A DNA stretch of 27,625 nt from Dissophora ornata (lineage: Eukaryota; Mortierellomycota; Mortierellomycetes; Mortierellales; Mortierellaceae), in the NCBI GenBank assembly GCA_025201705.1, contig MU617000.1, forward strand, positions 1 through 27,625, written 5' to 3'. Shown in pieces: positions 20,521 to 27,625 of the stretch. A program made the position numbers and the translations under genes. The notes under the pieces are model-generated. The model worked only from the letters and a program-made list of their open reading frames with translations. It made no database searches and had not been told where the DNA came from. Every line of letters begins with the position of its first letter. Within the stretch, counting starts at the first letter, position 1.

Positions 20521-21578
20521 AAAAAAAGGACTTGCCCCAGATCGTCAATCAGTCGCGTTGGAATAAATGGCACGAGATGGTTGGTGCGGCTTGGTCCACG
20601 CTCCTCGCGTCTTTTAGCCTCGATCACGGCTTGGTTAAGAAGATTGACGGTCGCAACACCGACGTCCAACGCCGGATCAATATCCCGGAAATGGTAACGA
20701 AATGCCTCCAGTAGATCATAGATTCCATCGCAGTGCCTGAGTGCTTGTAATGCACTGTTTAGGTAACAGTTTACACCCACATTGCATAAACCTCCCGATA
20801 ACTTGACTCTTGAACCCCATGTCCAGTTGTTAGAACTCTTAAAAGGCGACGATGGCAACACTGGAATCGGCTGTGGATTGGCTGTGGACACTGACTCAGC
20901 CTGGGTTTGGCGCGGTGGTGTTTGTTCGCGAGACGTCGGAGTTGCAGTGACAAGCTGTGGCCCTCTCCGCATGAGGGGCTTGTTGAATATAGAGCCCTCG
21001 CAGACACGGGCACTCGAAGGAAATGGCGATGCCTTTGCTCTAAATTCATGCCAGCCACTCGGTCTAATATCAATAGGTAGACCCATCTTCCAGCGGTCCT
21101 GTGCTCGCCTGTATCTAGGGCGCTTATCTTCTACTCCAGCAGGGACAAATAGAAACGTTGGTCGTTCTAAGCAATATACTGGCGCGCCTCCATATTTATA
21201 TGTATAGCCAAGCAGTGCACCACTTTGTCTGCGCCATTTGACGACCCAATTATGATATAATTGTTCGAGGGTCAGTTGCGACTGTGAGGATATCCTACCC
21301 AGTGGCATCAAGTTAAGAATGTCCTCGCTTCGTAGCCCTCGACTAGAATGTTTTTTCAATGCCCTCACGGTCTGAGACAGCTGCCAGTGCTCGCGACGCC
21401 GCCGATGGGGAATACCGGCGGACCAAGCAAGGTATCGGAAGAATCGCCTGTTTAGGCCATAGTCATGATAGATCCGAGCGTATTTGCGCTTACGCGACTT
21501 TGCAAAGGCGCGATACGAAGCTTGATACCGGCGCAGGGCATCGATGGTAGTTTGGGGCCTGGGCAGTCGTAGCTTCAA
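19391..21578 (-). CDS. Ubiquitin-specific protease (USP/UCH family C19) with basic N-terminal extension; 5' end incomplete
   Basis: Cysteine deubiquitinase. Exons are 19391..19553, 19694..19829, 19907..20415 and 20536 to at least 21578. The frame stays open to an acceptor-like TAG at 21627-21629, and no ATG was found, so a short 5' exon is missing. Counted from codon 21578, the protein has 616 aa. The first ~190 residues are unusually Arg/Tyr-rich (KSRKRKYARIYHDYGLNRR, GALLGYTYKYGGAPVYCLER) with no domain I know. A disordered linker follows. The Cys box GLCNVGVNCYLNSALQ puts the catalytic Cys at ~271. Two CxxC pairs (CSGC ~399, CDSC ~456) form the zinc finger of the fingers region. The His box is TSGHYYTFVK (His ~533), and WAVFDDETV supplies the Asp. 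The exon 1-2 intron has a GC donor and a 39-nt homopolymer. A minus-strand AATAAA is at 19235-19240. Confidence 0.88.
20416..20535 (-). other. GC-AG intron in USP carrying the homopolymer
   Basis: Minus-strand donor GCAAGT (after ...LIDDLG) and acceptor CACAG give phase 2 to 1 continuity into DRFDPRKPLDVSEV. Reading through would instead give a run of Phe codons and no link to the next USP block. The GT candidates nearby do not keep the frame. Confidence 0.8.
20480..20518. repeat. 39-nt A homopolymer
   Basis: An uninterrupted A run is followed by G and eight more A. It falls wholly within the USP intron and reads as a T tract in the transcript sense. Its length in the assembly may be imprecise because sequencers handle such runs poorly. 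Confidence 0.95.
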
Positions 21579-21626
21579 ATCCAGATTTCCATTTAGCGAC
21601 CTCGCGATGAATTGCTTTAGTGAACT

Positions 21627-22102
21627 CTATTATTTTACACTGTTAATTCGGATCGAATTTCTGCGGGGACGCGTATGTTTGCATTCATTCTCATCCTTGA
21701 TTACCATGGCGATAAAGTGTTGGACAAGCAAGGTACAGGTTCAACGATTTCTATTGCTGGAAGGCAACGGTATCAGCGTCTGAAGGGTATGGGATCTCAA
21801 AATAAAGAAGAAAGCCAGTGGAAAGGACAAGGTGATATTTCTTTTGCGACGACGTTGGAAAAGTCAAGAGTCTTTCAAATACTGAGTACACGATCCACAA
21901 AGGAGCTTCAATGACCAAGGACAAAGCCATATGACCACTCTGCACCTCCAATAAAGACCACGTCGCGTCTATTTGGGGAATAAGGACATTTATTATCTAT
22001 CGCCGCGGCCTCTCACACAAGCAGCTGGGAGCAACTGTGTCCACATGTGGTGTAACTAAATAGCTGTGGTCTTCCACGCTATATCTCTGTTGTCTCTCCC
22101 CT
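21627..22102. other. Region upstream of USP and downstream of TatD gene
   Basis: It should hold the missing 5' exon and promoter of the USP gene. One candidate minus-strand ATG at about 21702-21704 opens MVIKDENECKHTRPRR and runs 25 codons to a stop, but I found no donor that joins it in frame with a normal intron length. The TatD gene's AATAAA overlaps its own stop at the right edge. No other coding signal was recognised. Confidence 0.45.
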
Positions 22103-23669
22103 TTATTCAGCCACAGAAACTTCATCTGGGAAGAAGACTCGGAGGGTGTTCTTGTAGCAAATATCCGCGAGTTCCTCGGCATCCATCCTATGCAAATCCG
22201 CAAGGACAAGTAGCACTTGACTATGAAGAGTGAAGCGGTTATCCAAAGGAGGTTAAACACGCGACACGATTACATTTCTATGAACATTGTGTGGCAAATC
22301 CAGCAATCACGTACCCAATAGTGCAGGGTTCGTTTCGGCCCTTGATCATCAACCCAGATTCAAAACGCTCCTTATTCTTGGCGTTGGGCTTGTATAGCGC
22401 TTTCTGCTCGTCAGTCATCCCACTCAAATGTTTGAAAGACGCGTGAGTTGGGCGGATATCGCACCAAGGTCCATCTGTCTCGATCAAGAGACGATCCACA
22501 GGCACACTAGCTGCAACTTTGAGGTTCTCCTCAGTCTTCAATGAGCTACATGGATGCGAAGCAGTTAGAAACTGGTATATTAACACATCCACCAAAAGGA
22601 CGTTCCTTCCATAACGCCTGAACTATGCTACACTTACCAGCCATTAAGACTGATGTACAATCCTTGATCAAGGTAGAGCTTGAGATCCTCCATAGTACCT
22701 GTGAAAGAATGGACAACCCCGTCCTTAAACCTGTTACGATTCTTGGCGATCATGCTCGCAAAATCTCCCTCCGTATTTCTGTCATGCAAGAACATAGGAA
22801 GGCCAGTCATCTCCGCCAGCTCGAACTGGCGCTCAAAGTATTTGAGCTGGGTCTCCTTTGGACAAAAGAACAGTCGATCATAATCTAGCAGCATTTCAAA
22901 AAGTCCAGGTAGATGACTGTCAATAACAAACCAACCGTCCCCTGTCTACTTTTCGCAGAGTGAATGCTTGATAGATGGCCGCAGAGCTTCAGATGGCATA
23001 CCGAGTCCACATTCTCCAATGGCAACCACTTTGGATTTTGTTTCTGGGTTCTGCAGGATGTTTTTCAGAGCATTGAAATACTCAGTGGGTCCACCCTTGT
23101 GAGCCTCAAATTCGGTGCATCTTGTGGGGTGGCATCCGACCGTAAAGAACAACTCGTCTATCATGTAGACCATGTAGTGAGCAGCAAGCACCCAAATGAG
23201 CAAAACTAAAACGCGAGACCATTGTAGCATTTCCTACTGTCATCCTTGGTGAGGGCAAGAGCTTCACCGCAGTCCTTTAGATTGCCTGCAGTGACGATCA
23301 TACGGTTCACGCCAGCGCGACGCGCTCGCTGCATGACCTGAGCGAAATCATCTGGAGTTTTGACGGAACGCGGTTTGTTACTATGACGTGCTACAGTTTG
23401 TGCATAATGAATGGATATGTTGGCGAAAACAGCCTTCAAGTTTCCAGACGGTAGAACGTGGATGAACAGTGGATGGCTGTTACCTGCATGAGCTCGCGTT
23501 CCTCGGTAAATACCGCGAAACATGGGATCGGTCAGATTGATTCCGATATCTATAATACGTTTTGGGAGACATCATTCTCTTTCAGTTGCTATCCAGGGGG
23601 GGAATTATGTGCTGTCTTTATTCACTTTTCACTGGTGTTTGATCCGATACCGATAAATTTGGGTGCCAT
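22103..23669 (-). CDS. TatD-family metal-dependent deoxyribonuclease (TATDN1-like)
   Basis: TatD-type Mg2+-dependent DNase of the amidohydrolase superfamily; homologues act in DNA degradation during apoptosis and in repair. The CDS is complement(join(22103..22220, 22315..22545, 22638..22884, 23002..23157, 23238..23390, 23484..23549, 23651..23669)), 329 aa. All seven exons join in phase with GT-AG borders. The first coding exon is only 19 nt (MAPKFI). Family blocks are in order: [19 protein letters not shown] (5-23), TVGCHPTRC (85-93), AIGECGLDYDR (125-135, Glu128), LPMFLHDRN (160-168, His165), [12 protein letters not shown] (188-199, His190), [13 protein letters not shown] (233-245, Asp238) and [14 protein letters not shown] (308-321). 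All metal and catalytic positions expected for the family are present. The gene diverges from the Trx-UBX gene. Confidence 0.95.
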
Positions 23670-24074
23670 GGTGGAGGTTCTTTTCTTGCTGTGAAAGAGT
23701 CAGGGGCGTAGCAAAAATGCGATTGACCGAGGAAAGAGAGAAAGAGGATGTGTTATGAGGATCTTTGCAAAACAGAAGCAGCGTCTTTTATAGCTCCTCG
23801 ACCGCAAGTAGGTTGGAGCAGATCCTGATGATCAGAATCGAAATGGAGGCGAACTTTTGGTTATCCTAATTGGAAACATGCTGCGTCCCCGACGGATGTT
23901 TGAATTGAGGAGGTCAGCGACGCGATAGGGCGAAGAGTGGGGGGACATAATTCGCTTTTGTCAAGGGGTCTATTGCGCCATTCTTTGGTCCATGGTCATT
24001 CGTCCTCTTTCTTTTGACATTGCTTGACTCATCGTCTGTCATCTCCAACAACTCCATTCTCTCCATCTCGCAAC
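23670..24074. promoter_or_regulatory. Divergent intergenic promoter, TatD-like / Trx-UBX
   Basis: The 405 bp between the opposed start codons must hold both promoters. A minus-strand CCAAT (ATTGG at 23869-23873) lies roughly in the middle. The last ~70 nt before the Trx-UBX ATG are C/T-rich in its sense. The hexamer CAGGGG near 23701 resembles a hAT terminal motif but stands alone. Confidence 0.55.
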
Positions 24075-24995
24075 ATGAAGCACATCAGTTCAAATGCAGA
24101 CCTCAACAGTCAGCTCGCCTCAGCAGGGTCAAAGCTCGTAAGACTTCTGGTTTACGATGGACGACTTGGGACATTTCGTCATTCGCTAAAAATACGCATT
24201 TCGCCTTTGCCACCGAGCTAGGTCGTCGTAGACTTTTTCGCCACCTGGTGCGGCCCTTGCAAGACCCTCGCGCCTGTGCTTGAGGGTCTCGAGAAGAAGC
24301 ATAGCTCCACTATCTTTGCAAAGGTTGATGTCGATCAGGCTAACGACTGTGCAGGTGAGCATAAGGTCACTGCCATGCCCACAATCGTCTTTTTTAAAGA
24401 GAGGTCTGAAGTCGGCCGCGTTGTCGGCGCTAACGTCGGTGAGATCCAGGCCATGATAAAGAAGTACGAGGGCGGAGACGCTTTTGCAGGAACTGGTCAG
24501 ACACTGGGTGGCAGTGATAACCCCAGCACCGTTACGGGTGGCAGTAGCCCTGGAGGCAGCTGGGCCAGTGCTCTTGGTCTCAGCGGCTGGTTGTCATCTG
24601 GCGGCGCCAAGGCTGCAGAACCCCCAAAAACTGTGGAGGGGCCGGGCGGCAGCTGTCAGATTCAGGTTCGATTACTGGATGGTTCAACGATCCGTGGAGA
24701 CTTTGAACCGTCACACACGGTGCAGGAGGTGCAGGACTTTGTCACTGCTAACCTGGATGCCCGAGGCGTGAATGCCCCCGGATTTTTCCTGATGACAAAC
24801 TTCCCAAAGGTGTAAGTGCATTGCCCGTACTGGGAGATTCATATCGTGGATATGTGTAAGTGGCTAGTAGTTTTGACATTTATTCTGTCTGTCTTTGTCC
24901 GTTGGGTGGATAGCGTATACAAGGATGATGCTCTGCAGCAGACACTGCAGGATGCCAAGCTGACGCCACGCGCACAGCTAATTGTGCGTGTGTAG
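24075..24995 (+). CDS. Thioredoxin-UBX domain protein
   Basis: The CDS is join(24075..24137, 24222..24811, 24914..24995), 244 aa, with GT-AG introns of 84 and 102 nt. The N-terminal thioredoxin domain (~5-105) has the canonical redox site WCGPC (Cys31, Cys34) after LVVVDFFAT, the KVDVDQ strand, and the cis-Pro motif AMPT (73-75). It is therefore predicted to be redox-active, unlike the inactive UAS thioredoxin folds of FAF1/UBXD7. A Gly/Ser linker (~108-160) leads to a UBX domain (~165-244). There QIQVRLLDGSTIRGDF, an FPK loop (FPKVVYKDD, in place of FPR) and LTPRAQLIVRV support binding to the Cdc48/p97 N-domain. The likely role is to bring a thioredoxin to Cdc48 or proteasome clients; that is inference. 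An AATAAA lies at 25018-25023. Confidence 0.92.
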
Positions 24996-25519
24996 AGATC
25001 AGCAGCTAGGATAGCCAAATAAAACTAGGCGTGATAAAGACATCCTGGAATTGCATTGCATTGTGACAGAACAATGGAGGAGCATAGCATGGCCTATCAC
25101 TTTTGCAATTCTGTCTTTGTGTGATGGATAGAGGAAACAGGTTTTGGACAGCCTTGACGTTCGTCTTCGCGACGTATCACCATCTCTCATCAATAATGGC
25201 ATGTTCCTGGAAGAAGGGGTAAGTAGGAAACTGAAATTATCTCCTAGACCCACGCATCAGCTTTCAACCTGTTCGTTAAACAGGCGCTCAGCAGCAAGCC
25301 TTTCCGCATCGTTGCCATTACGGTAGATCAAAGAGCAGATGGAAATGCCACCGATCTCAGTATACTTAAGGTCTTGACTTGCATTGCCTGTATTATCCTC
25401 GGTATCTTGGCCGATGCTGAAGCTGCTGGAGGCGAAACTATTGGAAGATGCTGCTGTCATATCGGGAGTGCGGCATTCTGGGTATCTCCATTGAAAGTCG
25501 TTAAGTGCGCTCTCTGTCT
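24996..25519. other. Intergenic, with one unassigned minus-strand ORF
   Basis: Starts with the Trx-UBX 3' end. A 67-codon ORF with a true ATG on the minus strand (25257-25460) encodes TAASSNSFASSSFSIGQDTED at its start and ends with a charged helix (NDAERLAAERLFNEQVES). Its codon pattern looks protein-like, but I do not recognise it and no neighbouring exon was found. It could be a fragment of a decayed gene next to the transposon remnant. Confidence 0.4.
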
Positions 25520-26235
25520 ATGATAATAGCACGTTTGTCTTTCTTTGACTTTATACGATAGAAAATGTTGTCGATCAATAGGATTAGGTAGAAAACTGAT
25601 CTGCGGAACCACAGATCAAGGCGCAAACATGAATAAAACGACAATCTATGGGAGGCTCACTAATACCAGCTGGATCCCCTGTTCGTCCCACAAGATGCAG
25701 CTGTGCGTTAACAAGACATTGGAACGTAGCCCGAGAGCCAAGAAGATCATGGAAAAATTTCAGGCGACCTCAGCATTGTGCCAGCTCAATGGATGCCCTC
25801 TACAGGTAGCAGGGCAGATTCTACAACTGGAGGCTGAAACTACTCGCGGTGAATACCACCCACTGGAATTCACATTACACTATGACATGAAAAATTGTCG
25901 AGGCCATTGGTGCGATGGAAGCAGCTTACAATCAAATGAAAGCGGGAAAAGCTGATGAAAGAACAAAATTCGCCAGGAATGCTTGACAATTAGGGGATCG
26001 CAGCTCTTGGAGGTTTTGGAACCGATGGCTAAATGCACACATTGGGTGGGTCAGGTCAATAATCCAACAATTTCGCAAATATACAACAGGATCCACTGGA
26101 TGGGCTCGGCGCTCGACTCTTTGGCCACCGATCCAGCCAGCGATGGAGTTATTTCAAAACTTGGTATTGACCTTGAATTAGGTTGTTCCTGCTTTAATAC
26201 ACTTCTGGTATACGTGAAGCTATGGCGTTGATATT
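25520..26235 (+). pseudogene. hAT-family transposase remnant
   Basis: Broken pieces of a hAT-type (BED/RNase-H-fold) transposase are read in two frames. First piece, 25545-25870: LICGTTDQGANMNKT carries the catalytic TTD of the RNase-H core. CSSHKMQLCVNKTL resembles the H-x-LNL motif and RAKKIMEKFQATSALC the following helix. The frame then changes. EAIGAMEAAYNQMKAG reads to a stop near 25984. A second in-frame segment, 25983-26231, gives LLEVLEPMAKCTHWVGQ, NNPTISQIYNRIHWM and SLATDPASDGVISKL, matching the hAT region before the insertion domain. The TRWNS-like block and the C-terminal dimerisation domain were not found. With at least one frameshift and stop, it is inactive. Terminal inverted repeats and target duplications were not located. 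Confidence 0.75.
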
Positions 26236-27625
26236 TGAAATATGACAAGCCCATTCGAAAGAGCTTTCGGCCATACGTAAAGAGTAATGATGTAGGATCT
26301 CAGGCATTGTACCCATGATAAACTCCAGGCAGTCACTAGATGTACGCAGGGACTATTACCGTTCGCTATAATCTGCCTATGAGGCTTCCATGATTTACGA
26401 TCGGATCGCATAATGGGTCATGAACGCCAGGGGACCTCGGCCAATGTACAAGAGGTATATCACTGGGAGTAAAAGAAAAAAGAGCGCAGGTAAAATAAAC
26501 AGATTTCGCGGAACCGATGCAGCTGCAAGCAAGACAAGTGCATCATAGTAACTGGATATTTAGCGGTAGAAAAGAAGAATATGAACCCGCTTTCGCAAAA
26601 CATGCATGGAAAGATAGCGGTATGTACGTGAGGACCAAAGGTCGGAAGCTGGCAGGGTGCTTCACTGGTATGGCGTGGCTGGTGTATTTTATATATGGAG
26701 GGAGGGAAGCGCTCAGAACCACGAATATGGGGGACTTAATAGAATACTTCTTAGCCGCCGGGGGCAATGATCACCCGAAGGACTGATGTGATGGGGTGAG
26801 GGAGTGTATGCAGGAATCGTGTGCATCTCCTCAAAGGTCTGATCTTATCCTTTTAAGTTCATTTGTCTGCACGTTCAGAGAGAGCGAGATGTTAGTTTGC
26901 TACCATAGAAAATCAATGGGGGATAGATGGCAATTTCGAGCGATACAACTACCGAAGACTGAAGACTGCAGCCTCGCAATCAGCAGTCAGCGATCGCTGA
27001 GATCGATATGGGCTTTGGATTTGTATTTCGGAATTGATGTATTCAGCACTCAAATAAGAATATTTTACATTTGCGAGGCATGTGTATGAGGGGGTCTATC
27101 ACAACCCCAGTCATGGGCGCAGCTCCAAGACGACTGGCGAATCGTGGTGCCTAGACAATCAATGTACCTGAAATTTGATACGCGACATAGACGTGCTGCT
27201 GGAGTGTGAGTCGTGTTTCATAAAGCGACCTCTCGTGTGGCTACTCTCTAAAGGTCTGCGACCGTTAGTAAAGAGAGAAAATGGGTTCTGCTTGCGCTGC
27301 TATCTTTATGATTCACGATCGTGGTTGTAGATAAAGAATTGATAGCCTACTCATGCTGTTTTTGCTGCCGAAGGACCCTGAATTAAGTATGAGGCTACCA
27401 CATTTCGGCGTACTTCGTTTGCTTAGCCATGTAGTTGCTCGGACGTTTTCAATTCCGTGCATGGTGGTATGTTATGATGACATTGCTGTCTGTTGATGTT
27501 CGAGGTGCATGGAGGGAGTGTCCATGCAGGGAGGCTCATGCGCACACCAACAAACAAACCGATTTTTTTTGGTCGATCTGCTTTGAAGAGAGCCTGAACT
27601 GTAATACAGTTAAACAAATTTCTCC
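26236..27625. other. Gene-poor right end
   Basis: No gene was recognised in the last 1.4 kb. One plus-strand ORF of 89 codons with a true ATG (26517-26786) encodes HSNWIFSGRKEEYEPAFAKH and FTGMAWLVYFIYGGREAL; I do not recognise it. Sequence directly after 26231 may still be decayed hAT transposase (YLKYDKPIRKSFRPYVKS in frame after a stop). Short ORFs further right show no domain. Confidence 0.45.

Noticed and set aside
20473..20697. Lys-rich plus-strand ORF
   Set aside because: Its Lys run is a translation of the A homopolymer inside an intron of the USP gene.
23701..23710. CAGGGGCG as a hAT terminal inverted repeat
   Set aside because: No matching inverted end or target duplication was found; it lies in a conserved-gene promoter.
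24014..24283. 89-codon ORF across the Trx-UBX start
   Set aside because: It reads through an intron in a frame different from the thioredoxin exons.
1..27625. Search by eye for CRISPR arrays, operons or phage-like modules
   Set aside because: No direct-repeat arrays were found; the genes have spliceosomal introns and are eukaryotic in type.

Overview
The window is nuclear DNA of a filamentous fungus. Genes are dense and protein-coding, with introns mostly of 77-145 nt, GT...AG borders and AATAAA-like polyadenylation signals. The gene content (a metazoan-like GRASP with a Gly2, a TMEM97/sigma-2-type protein, BTB paralogues, DUF5648 repeats) suggests an early-diverging lineage, most likely Mortierellomycota or Mucoromycota. 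That placement is inference from protein character, not from a search. No rRNA, tRNA, CRISPR array or bacterial-type operon was seen.

Layout. 0.5-10.4 kb is a block of minus-strand genes: prohibitin-1 (5 exons); a Met30/SconB-type F-box WD40 protein; an Arc1/EMAPII-type tRNA-binding-domain protein; a Ser/Thr-rich protein with a presequence-like N-terminus, which may be the 5' part of the tRNA-binding gene; an orphan 216-residue protein; and a TMEM97/EXPERA membrane protein. At 10.45-10.72 kb a short divergent promoter separates TMEM97 from plus-strand genes: a six-exon GRASP Golgi protein, a Sec2/Rabin8-type Rab exchange factor, and two tandem BTB-domain paralogues. A decayed DUF5648-repeat pseudogene lies between the paralogues on the opposite strand. 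At 19.4-23.7 kb two minus-strand genes follow: a ubiquitin-specific protease with a long basic N-terminal extension, and a seven-exon TatD-type nuclease. A 405-bp divergent promoter then leads to a thioredoxin-UBX fusion gene. The last 2.6 kb is gene-poor and holds a broken hAT-family transposase.

Functional themes. Two adjacent co-oriented genes (GRASP and the Sec2-like GEF) act in secretion. Several genes connect to ubiquitin: the F-box protein (SCF), the two BTB proteins (possible CUL3 adaptors), the ubiquitin protease, and the UBX protein (a likely Cdc48/p97 cofactor). I see no evidence that these form one system; most of the window is ordinary conserved fungal gene content.

Most notable are two well-supported GC-AG introns (one carries a 39-nt homopolymer), the DUF5648 pseudogene between BTB paralogues, the Trx-UBX architecture, the possible fusion of the Ser-rich ORF to the tRNA-binding domain, and the USP N-terminal extension. 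Exon borders were derived by hand from splice signals, reading phase and protein-family continuity.
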